Source: Deltaproteobacteria bacterium
Lineage (GTDB): Bacteria > Myxococcota_A > UBA796 > UBA9615
Direction: 5' to 3'
Length of the DNA: 64,000 nt
Assembly: GCA_023954745.1 (NCBI GenBank)
Contig: JAGSHC010000007.1
Span: 1 to 64,000 of the forward strand
The notes beneath the pieces were generated by a model, which saw only the letters and a list, made by a program, of their open reading frames with translations, was not told where the DNA came from and made no database searches. The translations under genes were made by a program, and so were the position numbers. Positions 43,167-53,029 of this stretch are shown here, one piece after another (within the stretch, counting starts at the first letter, position 1; each line of letters begins with the position of its first letter).

Positions 43167-44417
43167 ATGTCGACCCACAAGCGCATGAGCACCCTGGCCG
43201 AGGCGAGCAACGCCGGCCGCCACGAAGATGCACTCACCCTCGCCCGCGACCTGAAGCGGGAGCTACTGGCCGACGTGTTCACCGATGCCGCCCTGCTCGG
43301 CTGGGCCAGAGACTACGAATTGCGCAGCCTCTACCACCTCGAGCGCTTCGCAGAGGGGCTCGAGCTCCTCGAGTCCGGCGAACCGAAGCCCTTCTTGATC
43401 TCCGCGAAGAACGCAGCCTGGCTTCACTCTGTGGGGGCCGAGATGGCCGCTCGGATCGGCCTGCACGACGCCGTCTTGCGGCAGGGCCAGAAGGCAGTCG
43501 ACCTGCGACTGGATGACGGCGACGTCGAAGGCGCCACCACGGCCATCGCCACGATGCGCGCGCTCTTCGACCTGGTGGAGCGGCCCGATCTCGCGGAGCG
43601 GTTCACCACCTGGAGCGAGCGCCTCTGGACCAGCCAGGAGCCAGGCGGTCGCCGCGCGATGGACTCGGCGATGGCTGTGGCCCAGGCCGCCAAGAAGGAC
43701 TGGTACCTCGCGGGGCTGCCCCGCAAGGAGGACCGAATGCGACGGTGGCGCCTCCGAGAAGCGGCGCTGATCGGAGACGCGGCCAGGGTGCGGGATCTGC
43801 TTCATGCGGGGACCGACCCAAACTCCATCGACCCGCGCGCACCGGGGCTCCCGACGGCCCTGATCCAGGGGGCATATGCCGGCCACCACGAAGTGATGCA
43901 GGCTCTCCTCCAAGCGAGGAGCGCCACCTCCCTCGCCAACGTCCAGGGCCGAACCGCCCTCCACCAAGCGGCGGACCAGGGCCATGACGGCATCGTTCGA
44001 CTCCTCCTGGAGGCCGGGGCCGACGTCACCGCAGCAGACTTCTGCGGACACACCCCGCTGCACGTGGCGTGCTGGCAGGACCACCTCAACGTCGTCCAGG
44101 AGCTCGTGGCTGCGGGCGCCCCCCTCCACCGGGGGGACATCAACGGCGACAGTCCCTTGGCGCTGTCTGCCACCGAGCGCCACACCCGCGTGCTCGAGTT
44201 CCTGCTGACCGTGGATGACGACCTGGATCGCGCGAACCACTTCGGCCAGACGGCCTTGCACGGCGCGGCCATTGCGGGCATCGCCCCGGCTGTGGAGCTG
44301 TTGCTCTCCGCAGGGGCGAGCGCCGACCTGCCAGACCGGAATGGGATGGACGCCCTGGCCTGGGCTCAACACGAAGGAAACGCCGAGGCGGACCGGGTGT
44401 TGTCCCGCGCGGGATAG
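43167..44417 (+). CDS. Ankyrin-repeat protein with N-terminal helical region
   Basis: QGRTALHQAADQGHDGIVRLLLEAGADVTAADFCGHTPLHVACWQDHLNVVQELVAAGAP. Confidence 0.85.
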   Translation: MSTHKRMSTLAEASNAGRHEDALTLARDLKRELLADVFTDAALLGWARDYELRSLYHLERFAEGLELLESGEPKPFLISAKNAAWLHSVGAEMAARIGLHDAVLRQGQKAVDLRLDDGDVEGATTAIATMRALFDLVERPDLAERFTTWSERLWTSQEPGGRRAMDSAMAVAQAAKKDWYLAGLPRKEDRMRRWRLREAALIGDAARVRDLLHAGTDPNSIDPRAPGLPTALIQGAYAGHHEVMQALLQARSATSLANVQGRTALHQAADQGHDGIVRLLLEAGADVTAADFCGHTPLHVACWQDHLNVVQELVAAGAPLHRGDINGDSPLALSATERHTRVLEFLLTVDDDLDRANHFGQTALHGAAIAGIAPAVELLLSAGASADLPDRNGMDALAWAQHEGNAEADRVLSRAG

Positions 44418-44514
44418 ACCGCCTCGCGATCACGGGCCCCCCTCCCCAGGTGCGAACTCGCCCGCGGCTCACGACCTACTTGTCGCTCACAAAGTTGGGC
44501 CATACCCTCGGGTC

Positions 44515-45399
44515 ATGACCGCATCCACCGCCGTCGTCTCCAGCCGCCCCTCCTTCTACTCGATCGTGCCAAATCGTGACCGCGCGGACGACCTGTTCCG
44601 CTCGTACATCGCGTTCCTCGAGGAGCGGAACGGCGACTTGTTCGCCGACGACGGCTTCGCCCACCGCGAGGCGATGATGGACACCCTTGGAGAGCACGAC
44701 GCCATCTATCGGGGTGGCTTCGACAACGCGGTCTTCAACCGCAACTACGTCAAGCTCCAGGACACCGACCTGAGCGACGAGCAGCTGGCGCTCCTGGCCT
44801 TCGTGAAGATGAACGCGGGCGAGGCCTACGGGGTCGAGGTGATGTCCGAGGCGCGGGCGGACCTGATGGCGCGCCCGGAGCCGCTCTACGTGCTGGAGCG
44901 GGTGCTCGGCCGGGAGGAGAACTACCACACGAAGATGCTGGTGGGCGCCGCCGACCACTTCGACGGGATCGAGGTGGAGGGAGCGTGGAGACCCGCATGG
45001 CCGCTGAAGCTCCTGATCTTCGCGTTGGCGAAGTTCCCGCCGTCGATGTTCCATCCGATTCTGCTCGGAGCCGAGATCAGCGGGGTGTTCACCATGAACT
45101 GGATGCTCGGCCGTCTCTCCACGATGTTTCCCGACGACCCCGGCGTGCGGGAGTCCATGGAGCACCGGATCATCGAGGTCCTCATCGATGAGGTGGGCCA
45201 CGTGGCCTACAACCGCATCTGCGTAGGCACCGCCGGCATGCGCGCCGCGAAGGTCCTCGCCAGGGGCGTCTCCAAGAGCCACGACGACCTCACCCCAGAG
45301 CTCAACGTCCTGGGATACGCCGAGGCCCGCAAGGGGCTCGCGTCCTTCGACTACGCAGACCTGCCCGAAGAGGTGCGACGCAAGGCGTGGTTCGCCTAG
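44515..45399 (+). CDS. Ferritin-like diiron protein of unknown function
   Basis: Two ExxH motifs (REENYHTKM; LIDEVGHVAYNR) in an all-helical context. Confidence 0.5.
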   Translation: MTASTAVVSSRPSFYSIVPNRDRADDLFRSYIAFLEERNGDLFADDGFAHREAMMDTLGEHDAIYRGGFDNAVFNRNYVKLQDTDLSDEQLALLAFVKMNAGEAYGVEVMSEARADLMARPEPLYVLERVLGREENYHTKMLVGAADHFDGIEVEGAWRPAWPLKLLIFALAKFPPSMFHPILLGAEISGVFTMNWMLGRLSTMFPDDPGVRESMEHRIIEVLIDEVGHVAYNRICVGTAGMRAAKVLARGVSKSHDDLTPELNVLGYAEARKGLASFDYADLPEEVRRKAWFA

Positions 45400-45484
45400 G
45401 GGCTCTGCCCCGCACCTGTGAAGAAGTTGCGGAGACTTCGCCCCCTCGCCTGATGCCGCGTCCCCGGTTTAGAGTGCGCGTTCC

Positions 45485-46717
45485 ATGCCTCGACACACCC
45501 CATTTCACCCTCGGACCGCCGCGCTCTGCCACAGCTATGCGTGGAAGGAGTGGGCGGGCCAGCTGGCCGTCTGCAACTACGACCGTCACTCCGAGCGCGA
45601 GTACTTCGCCTTCCGCCACAACGCGGGATTGATCGACGTCTCCCCGCTCTACAAGTACGACGTGCGCGGGCCTGACGCCGCTGACTTCCTGGCCCACGTG
45701 TGGACTCGGGACTGCAACAAGCTCAAGCCCGGGCGCATGTACTACGGCGCCATGTGCAACGAGGACGGCCACACGCTGGACGACGGCACCATCGCCAACC
45801 TCGGTGAAGGGCTGTTCCGGGCGACGACGAGCGAGCCATGGCTGGGCTGGTATGGGCGGCACTCTCGCGGGTTCGACGTGTCCATCGAGGACGTGACCGA
45901 CCGCATCGCGGCGCTGTCGCTCCAGGGGCCCCTCGCGCGCGAGATCCTCCAGGGCATCACCGACGCGGACCTCGACGCCCTGCGGTTCTTCGGCATCACG
46001 TCGTGCACCGTGGCGGGCCAGGCCGGGCACATCTCGCGGACCGGCTACACCGGGGACCTCGGCTACGAGATCTGGGTCGACCCCGACGGCGCCCTCCCCC
46101 TGTGGGACGCGCTCCAGACCGCAGGGGCGCCCTTCGGGATGCAGCCGGCAGGGCTCGACGCCATGGACGTCACCCGCATCGAAGCCGGCTTCGTTCTGCA
46201 AGGCGTGGACTACGTGAGCGCCAAGAGCTGCATCACCGAGTCCCTCAAGAGCACGCCCGACGATGCGTCGCTGGGCTGGACGGTCAAGCTCGACCGCGAG
46301 GGCTGGATCGGTCGAGACGCTCTGCTCCGAGAGCGCGACGCTGGCGGAAGCAAGTGGCAGCTGGTGGGTCTGGAGATCGACTGGGCCGAGCTCGAGCAGC
46401 TCTACGACTCCTACAAGCTGCCCCCCCACCTCGCCCCTCACGCCTCCCGGGCGGCGCTTCCGGTGTGGAACGCCGACGGCAAGCAGGTCGGCCAGGCGAC
46501 ATCGTCCACGTGGTCTCCCCAGCTCAAGCGCTACATCGCGCTCGCCCAGGTGCACCGCCCCTACGCGGCCGAGGGCACGGCCTTGACCATCGAGCACACG
46601 CCGGAGTTCGAGCGGCATCGCATCACCGCGACGGTCGTGGACAAGCCCTTCTACAACCCACCGCAGAAGACCTTCACGCCCGCCAAGGCGAAGGCCAAGA
46701 AGGAGGCGGTGGCATGA
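45485..46717 (+). CDS. GcvT-family (aminomethyltransferase-like) folate-binding protein
   Basis: AGLIDVSPLYKYDVRGPDAADFL...LQGPLAREIL...RTGYTGDLGYEIWV...GLDAMDVTRIEAGF. Confidence 0.85.
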   Translation: MPRHTPFHPRTAALCHSYAWKEWAGQLAVCNYDRHSEREYFAFRHNAGLIDVSPLYKYDVRGPDAADFLAHVWTRDCNKLKPGRMYYGAMCNEDGHTLDDGTIANLGEGLFRATTSEPWLGWYGRHSRGFDVSIEDVTDRIAALSLQGPLAREILQGITDADLDALRFFGITSCTVAGQAGHISRTGYTGDLGYEIWVDPDGALPLWDALQTAGAPFGMQPAGLDAMDVTRIEAGFVLQGVDYVSAKSCITESLKSTPDDASLGWTVKLDREGWIGRDALLRERDAGGSKWQLVGLEIDWAELEQLYDSYKLPPHLAPHASRAALPVWNADGKQVGQATSSTWSPQLKRYIALAQVHRPYAAEGTALTIEHTPEFERHRITATVVDKPFYNPPQKTFTPAKAKAKKEAVA

Positions 46718-48321
46718 GCGCCCTCGGTACTTCGGGAAACCCCTACGACGCCATCGTGGTCGGCGCCGGCCACAACGGCCTCGCCTGCGCCGCCTACCTC
46801 GCCAAGGAGGGTCGCAAGGTCCTCGTGCTGGAGCGACGCCACCTCGTGGGTGGCGCGGCCGTGAGCGAGAGCCTCTACCCCGGCTTCACCTACAGCGTGT
46901 GCAGCTACGTGGTGTCCCTGCTGCGGCCCTGGATCATCCGGGACCTGGAGCTGGTGAAGCACGGGCTCAAGATCGTGCCATTGGAGTGCAGCTACACGCC
47001 GCAACCCGACGACGCCGGCCTGTGTCGCTGGCCCGATCCCGACAAGACGCGGGAGGAGATTCGACGTCTCTCGCCCCGCGACGCCGACACGTACCCCGAG
47101 TTCGGGCGCGCCGTCTCTCGCCTGTCCCGCTTCGTCAAGCCCTTCATCGACAGCCCCGCCCCCGACCCGCTGTCCCTCAAGCCCAAGGATCTGTGGCAGC
47201 TCATGGGCATGGGGCGAGCGTTCCGGGAGCTCGGCGACGACCTCACCGCGCTCCAGTTCAAGCTCACCACCATGGGAGGCGTGGACTTCCTGCGGGAGTG
47301 GTTCGAGTCCGACCAGCTCATCGCTCCCATGTCGTGCAGCGGCATCATCGGCACCTTCCTCGGGGTCAACTCGCCAGGCACCGCCTACGTGCTCCTGCAC
47401 CACTACATGGGAGAGATCGACGGCTCCTCACGCGCGTGGGGTTTCCCGGTGGGCGGCACTGGCGCCATCAGCGAGGCCATCGCCAGCTCGGCCCGGTCCC
47501 ACGGAGCCGAGATTCGCTGCAACGCGGCGGTGGAGAAGATCCTCGTCAAGGGCGGCAAGACCTACGGGGTCGCGCTCCAGAGCGGCGACGAGCTGCACAG
47601 CAAGACCGTCATCAGCGGCTGCGAGCCTCGCCTGACCTTCAACACCTTCGTGGGCGCCGAGCACCTGCCCGACGAGTTCGTCACCCAGGTGTCCCGCTAC
47701 AAGGCCCGCGGTTCGAGCGGCAAGGTGAACATCGCCCTGGACCGCTGGGTGGACTTCAAGCACCGCCCCGGCGACGGCATGCACGTGCGCGGCGACATCG
47801 CCATCGCGCCGTCCACCGACTACCTGGAGCGCGCCTACGACGACGCCAAGTACGGCGACTTCAGCAAGAAGCCCTACATCAACCTCGTCTTCCCGAGCCT
47901 GCTCGACCGCAACATGGCCCCCCCGGGCAAGCACGTGATGTCCTGCTTCGTGCAGTACGCGCCCTACGACATCAAGGAGGGGCCGTCGCACTGGCCCGAG
48001 AAGCGCGAGGCCTTCGGCGACGCGGTGGTCGACACCCTCGCCGACTACATGCCAGGGCTGAAGGACGCGATCCTGCACCGCCAGGTGCTCACCCCCTGGG
48101 ACCTCGAGCAGGACTTCGGCCTCACCGAAGGCAACATCTTCCACGGTGAGCTCGGCCTCGAGCAGCTGCTCTTCCAGCGGCCCGTGGCGGGCTGGGCTCG
48201 GTACAAGACGCCGGTGAAGAACTTGTGGCTGTGCGGCTCCGGCGCGCATCCCGGCGGAGGCGTCATGGGCGCCCCCGGTGGTCTCGCGGCGAAGGAAATG
48301 CTGAAGCAGAGGGCGGTCTGA
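46714..48321 (+). CDS. FAD-dependent oxidoreductase, PYROXD2/phytoene desaturase-like
   Basis: YDAIVVGAGHNGLACAAYLAKEGRKVLVLERRHLVGGAA; C-terminal LWLCGSGAHPGGGVMGAPG; ATGA overlap with GcvT gene. Confidence 0.85.
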   Translation: MSALGTSGNPYDAIVVGAGHNGLACAAYLAKEGRKVLVLERRHLVGGAAVSESLYPGFTYSVCSYVVSLLRPWIIRDLELVKHGLKIVPLECSYTPQPDDAGLCRWPDPDKTREEIRRLSPRDADTYPEFGRAVSRLSRFVKPFIDSPAPDPLSLKPKDLWQLMGMGRAFRELGDDLTALQFKLTTMGGVDFLREWFESDQLIAPMSCSGIIGTFLGVNSPGTAYVLLHHYMGEIDGSSRAWGFPVGGTGAISEAIASSARSHGAEIRCNAAVEKILVKGGKTYGVALQSGDELHSKTVISGCEPRLTFNTFVGAEHLPDEFVTQVSRYKARGSSGKVNIALDRWVDFKHRPGDGMHVRGDIAIAPSTDYLERAYDDAKYGDFSKKPYINLVFPSLLDRNMAPPGKHVMSCFVQYAPYDIKEGPSHWPEKREAFGDAVVDTLADYMPGLKDAILHRQVLTPWDLEQDFGLTEGNIFHGELGLEQLLFQRPVAGWARYKTPVKNLWLCGSGAHPGGGVMGAPGGLAAKEMLKQRAV

Positions 48322-49712
48322 TGGCGGACGTCATTGTTGTTGGAGGCGGCCACAACGGCCTGGTGGCGGCGGCGACGCTGGCGAAGGCTGGCCGGCGCGT
48401 TCAGGTGCTCGAGGCGCGTGAGGACGTAGGCGGCATCTGCCATCTGCTGATGGACGGAAGCACGCTCTCCCCGGAGGTCGTGAAGAGCCTCGGACTGTCC
48501 ACCAGCGCGGAGCTGGCCAGCAAAGCCGTCAACCACGAGGGGCGTGCGATCAACCTCGACGCCAGCGCTGGGGATGCGGGGTACACCGGCTGGCGCTCTT
48601 GGGTCGACACCGTGCGCCCGGCCCTCGCCGCTCAGCTCGACGCAGCGGCCCCGGACATCGGCAGCACCGCCCCCATCTGGCCCCTCGCGAAGGCGGGGAT
48701 GGCCGTCCGCAAGCTCGGCAAGCGCGACATGATGGAGCTGCTCCGGGTGGCGCCCTCGTGCATCGACGACTGGCTCAGCGAGCACCTGACGGACCCGCTG
48801 CTCCGCGCGGCGTTGATGATGCCGGCGCTGCAGGGCACCTGGATGGGGCCCCGCTCTCCGACGTCCGCCGCGGCGCTCCTCCTCCGCGAAGCCTGCCGAG
48901 CGGGCACCAGCGTGAGCACCGGCTCGCTCCCCGAGGCCCTGCTCGCGGCGTGCAAGGCGGCCGGAGTCGAGGTGACCACGGGCGCGACGGTGAAGCGCAT
49001 CCGCATCGAGGGCGGCAAGGTCGCCGGGGTCGAGCTCGCCGACGGGACTCCTGTCGACGCGCCCACGGTCCTCAGCACGGTCGGTCCGAAGGCGACCTTC
49101 TTGCGCCTGCTGCATCCCCGGCACGTGCCCGGGAAGACGGCCCACCAGATGGAGGTCGTGCGCGTGCGTGGGACCTTGGCTCGTATCGAGCTGGACGCGG
49201 CCACCGAGGTCTCCTGGCCCGGCCAGCACTTCTTCGTGGCCAATGAGCCCATGCACCTCGAGCGCGCGTTCGATGACGTGAAGCATCGGCGCCTCCCCAC
49301 AGTGCCGCCTCCGCTCGAAGTAGGCGTCGGGCTCTTCGGCGAGCACGTAAGCGTCAACTGCTGGAGCGCGCCCTACGAGCTGAAGGGCGGGTGGACCGAC
49401 GAGGCGAAGGACGCGCTGGTGGCCTCGGTCCTCGAGTCCCTCGAGAAGGCCGTCCCGGGCGCGAAGGACGCCAAGGTGGTGGGCGTGAAGACCCCCGCCG
49501 ACCTGGAGACGGAGTTCGGCCTGGACGGCGGACACCCCAACCACGGGGAGATCGCCCTCGATCAGCTGGGCCCCATGCGTCCGAGCATGAAGCTGTCGCG
49601 TTACGGCACCGCCATTCCCGGCCTGTGGCTCGGCTGTGCGGGCATCCACCCGGGTGGCGGGATCAGCGGACGACCCGGCTTGTTCGCGGCGCAAGCGATG
49701 CTGCGTGGCTGA
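48321..49712 (+). CDS. FAD-dependent oxidoreductase, PYROXD2-like, second copy
   Basis: ADVIVVGGGHNGLVAAATLAKAGRRVQVLEAREDVGG; LWLGCAGIHPGGGISGRPG; TGATG overlap. Confidence 0.85.
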   Translation: MADVIVVGGGHNGLVAAATLAKAGRRVQVLEAREDVGGICHLLMDGSTLSPEVVKSLGLSTSAELASKAVNHEGRAINLDASAGDAGYTGWRSWVDTVRPALAAQLDAAAPDIGSTAPIWPLAKAGMAVRKLGKRDMMELLRVAPSCIDDWLSEHLTDPLLRAALMMPALQGTWMGPRSPTSAAALLLREACRAGTSVSTGSLPEALLAACKAAGVEVTTGATVKRIRIEGGKVAGVELADGTPVDAPTVLSTVGPKATFLRLLHPRHVPGKTAHQMEVVRVRGTLARIELDAATEVSWPGQHFFVANEPMHLERAFDDVKHRRLPTVPPPLEVGVGLFGEHVSVNCWSAPYELKGGWTDEAKDALVASVLESLEKAVPGAKDAKVVGVKTPADLETEFGLDGGHPNHGEIALDQLGPMRPSMKLSRYGTAIPGLWLGCAGIHPGGGISGRPGLFAAQAMLRG

Positions 49713-49791
49713 CCACTAGGGCGCAAAGCCCGCTTCGGGCCGGGCATTTCTCGCCTCCTCTGACCGCTGAGGCTCGTGCCATCGTGGGAAG

Positions 49792-50778
49792 ATGAAGATC
49801 GCAGACGGACTCTGGCTCCTACTCATCCCCCTTCTCCTGATGCCAACGGCCGGCTGCCCCACCGATCCGCGGGGAGTCTTCGACGACGGAGAGCCGGACC
49901 CCGACGACCTGACGGACGACGACGACAGCACCGATCCGGTCGACGTCGACTGCACATCGCTCCCCGACCCGCCTCTCGTCGAGCGCACCCTCGACGGACC
50001 GCGAGCGACCAAGGGGCTCGCCATCGGCTCGGATGGCCGCGTCGTGGGGAGCGACGACTCCTCCCTCATCAAGTCCACCTATGACGGCGACTGGGAGGTC
50101 TTCCTGCCGGGCATCGGCACCGTCGAGGGCATGCTCTATCTGCCCGATGGGGACTTGGTGATCACGTCGTCCTGGGACGAAGGAGACCTGCGACGCATCA
50201 GTCCAGACGGGGGAATCACCGTCATTGCGTCCGCGCTCCTCGCATACTCCGTGATTCAGGGCCCCGACGGAATGCTGTACGCGGCGGGGTGGGACGGCGC
50301 GTTCCGGGTCGACCCCGATACAGGCGCGGTCGACACCCTCATCGCCAGCGGCTGGGACGACCCCTGGTCGCCTCGCACGCTCGCCTTCAGCGAAGATGGC
50401 TCGCGGCTGTTTGTCGGCACCGTCGACGAAGACGGCCGCATCTTCGTGTTCGACCTCGACGAGGACTTCGAGCCGACCGGTCCCCCCGCCGTGCACGTGA
50501 CGGGCGTGGGCAACGGTTGGCACGACGGGCTCGGGATCGACGCGTGCGGAAACCTCTGGACCGTCGACTTCGAGAGTTCCTCCCTCTACCGGGTCTCGCC
50601 CGAGGGAGACATCGACCGGATGGTCGACTGGTCGTCGAACCCAAGCCAGTTCGGACACGGACTCATCTGGGGTTCGGGCACCGGAGGCTGGAGGAGCGAC
50701 GCGCTCTATCTGCCAGTGCCCGAGGGCGGAGACGTAGTCAAAGAAGTGATCATCGGGGTGCCCGAAGCGAACCGGTAG
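49792..50778 (+). CDS. Lipoprotein, SMP-30/gluconolactonase-like beta-propeller
   Basis: Lipobox TAGC, DDDDST linker, repeated blades (GLAIGSDGRVVG, GIDACGNLWTVDFESSSLYRVSPEG). Confidence 0.65.
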   Translation: MKIADGLWLLLIPLLLMPTAGCPTDPRGVFDDGEPDPDDLTDDDDSTDPVDVDCTSLPDPPLVERTLDGPRATKGLAIGSDGRVVGSDDSSLIKSTYDGDWEVFLPGIGTVEGMLYLPDGDLVITSSWDEGDLRRISPDGGITVIASALLAYSVIQGPDGMLYAAGWDGAFRVDPDTGAVDTLIASGWDDPWSPRTLAFSEDGSRLFVGTVDEDGRIFVFDLDEDFEPTGPPAVHVTGVGNGWHDGLGIDACGNLWTVDFESSSLYRVSPEGDIDRMVDWSSNPSQFGHGLIWGSGTGGWRSDALYLPVPEGGDVVKEVIIGVPEANR

Positions 50779-50788
50779 CATCCGCCGC

Positions 50789-51403
50789 ATGACCGACCTC
50801 TTCGCCGACAAGGCCCACGAATACGACCAGCGACCCATTCCGGCCCAGATCTCCGCGGGGGTCTTCTCCGCCATCGAGGCGGCCGTCCCTCTGAGCCCTG
50901 ACCAGGTCGTCCTGGACTTCGGCGCAGGAACCGGCCTCATCGCGGGCAAGGTGGCCTCCCGGGTCGCGCGCGTGCTGGCGGTGGACATCTCCGAGTCCAT
51001 GCTGGCTCAGCTCGCCTCCAAGCCGGAGATGCCCGACACCGTCGAGCCGATCCGCCACGACCTCCTGGAGGGACCGCTCGACGAGCAGGTCGACCTCATC
51101 GTCAGCGCCATGGCCATGCACCACGTCGACAACACGGCGGCGCTCCTGCAGTCGCTGTTCGCGCAGCTTCGACCTGGCGGACGGGTGGCTCTCGCCGATC
51201 TCGACGCTGAGGACGGCTCGTTCCACCCCCCGGACATCCAGGGCGTGTTTCACCAGGGATTCGAGCGCCTGGCGCTTCGCCAGCTCATCGTGGACGCCGG
51301 CTTCGAGAACGTGCAGTTCGTCGACGCCTGCGAAGTCGACCGGGAGGAGCGGCGCTACCCCATCTTCCTGGTGACGGCGCAACGGCCTGCGACCGACGCA
51401 TAG
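50789..51403 (+). CDS. Class I SAM-dependent methyltransferase
   Basis: VVLDFGAGTGLIAGKVASRVARVLAVDISESMLAQL. Confidence 0.85.
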   Translation: MTDLFADKAHEYDQRPIPAQISAGVFSAIEAAVPLSPDQVVLDFGAGTGLIAGKVASRVARVLAVDISESMLAQLASKPEMPDTVEPIRHDLLEGPLDEQVDLIVSAMAMHHVDNTAALLQSLFAQLRPGGRVALADLDAEDGSFHPPDIQGVFHQGFERLALRQLIVDAGFENVQFVDACEVDREERRYPIFLVTAQRPATDA

Positions 51404-51468
51404 GTCTCAACGCTGCTCGGCGCGCGAGTTTCTGGTGCCCTGAGCGGCGGTCGACCTACAGTTCGCCG

Positions 51469-52854
51469 GTGACGCGCTTCTCCCTCCCCCTGCTCGCCCT
51501 CCTCGCTCTCGCCAACGTCAGCTGCGATGAGCCTCCGGAAGTCCCCGTGGCCGACTCACCGGCGATCGGGCCGACGGCCATGTCCTCGACGGGCTACGAG
51601 ACCCTGTCCATTCAGACAACTGTCGTGGACGTCGCTCCCGCCGAGGTCCGGGCCGTGCTCATTGGGGGCATCCTGGCCCTCGACCTCGAAGTGGTCGACG
51701 ACGAGTGGATCACCGTGACCTCCCAGGGCTCGCCGGCCCCAGGGCCCGCGGCCATCGACCTCGTGCTCTCGGACGTCTCGGTGCGCCACCCCGACACCCT
51801 CGACTACGCGGCTCCCATCGACCCCCGCCTCGAGCGCGTCGTCGCCTTCGGCGCCTCCCTCACCCAGGGGGTGCAGGACGGAACTCCCACTCATGACGGG
51901 GTGCTGATGAGCCCCTCGCTCCAGCTCGCCCGCGTCATGGGCGCCTACATGCCCCAACCGGTGCTCATCGACGACCTGTTCCCCACCCTCGGCCTCGACA
52001 GCGTCGGCCCACCACCCGAGTGCGCCTCCACCAACGTCGCCGACTTCATCCGCAATGCCATCACCGACGTGCTGGTGCAGATGGTGGACCCCGAGGAGGG
52101 GCTCGCCTACTGGGTGGCCCGCAGTGACCCGGACATGTCGGTGCGCAACCTCGCCGCGGGCAACTTCATGGTGGACGACATGCTGCTCGGCCCATCGGCC
52201 GACGAGCTCGTCCAGAACGTGCTCGGCTCCCTCAGCCTCGACCCGTACGCGCCCTTCGGGGGCGCCCCGCGGTGGACGATGATCGAGGCCGTCGAGCGGC
52301 TCGAGCCCACCGTGGTCGTGTCCTTCGATCTCGTAGGCAACGACGTGCTGAGCGGCACTGCGGTGGAGGACATGGAGGAGAACCTTCCTCCTCTCATCGC
52401 ACGCCTCGCTGCCACCGGCGCGGAGGTCTTCCTGGCTGACATGCCGGACATCTCGATCCTGCGCGGAAGCCTTGGGGACGAGCCCCTGGGCGAGGACGAA
52501 CAGTCCCTCGCCGACGAGGTCAACGCCGTGCTCTACGCCGAGGTGGACCGGCACGACAACGTGCACGTCGTGCCCGTCGCCGAGCGCGCGCTACAGATCG
52601 CCACGGACGGCCTCGAGCTCGGCGACCAGACCCTCAACGGGGAGATGCTGGGAGGCATCCTCAGCTTCGACGGGCTGCACTTCAGCTCGACGGGCTACGC
52701 CCTCGTCGCAGACATGTTCGTGGACACCATCAACAACGAGTTGGGTACAGCTGTCCCTGCCATCGACGTGGCAGCGGTCCTCGCAGAGGACATCCACTCC
52801 CCCAACGCCGTCCTGGACGCCGGCCGCGATGGCTCCCTCTGCGGAGTGGAGTAG
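51469..52854 (+). CDS. Lipoprotein, SGNH/GDSL-type hydrolase
   Basis: VVAFGASLTQGVQDG, SFDLVGNDVLSG, FDGLHFSSTGYALVADMFVDTIN; GTG start. Confidence 0.75.
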   Translation: MTRFSLPLLALLALANVSCDEPPEVPVADSPAIGPTAMSSTGYETLSIQTTVVDVAPAEVRAVLIGGILALDLEVVDDEWITVTSQGSPAPGPAAIDLVLSDVSVRHPDTLDYAAPIDPRLERVVAFGASLTQGVQDGTPTHDGVLMSPSLQLARVMGAYMPQPVLIDDLFPTLGLDSVGPPPECASTNVADFIRNAITDVLVQMVDPEEGLAYWVARSDPDMSVRNLAAGNFMVDDMLLGPSADELVQNVLGSLSLDPYAPFGGAPRWTMIEAVERLEPTVVVSFDLVGNDVLSGTAVEDMEENLPPLIARLAATGAEVFLADMPDISILRGSLGDEPLGEDEQSLADEVNAVLYAEVDRHDNVHVVPVAERALQIATDGLELGDQTLNGEMLGGILSFDGLHFSSTGYALVADMFVDTINNELGTAVPAIDVAAVLAEDIHSPNAVLDAGRDGSLCGVE

Positions 52855-53029
52855 CAGACGAGGCGCTCGGTCGAGGTGGAGTCCGCCCGGCGGGCCTGCA
52901 TCACCACAGTCGTGCCCTTGGGCAGCCGCGCCACCTTGAACGACTGGTCCTTCGCCACCGTCCACTGCGCTCCGACACCCACCTCTTCGAGGGGAAGGGG
53001 CACGGGGAGGCGACCTCGGCCGGGCCCCA

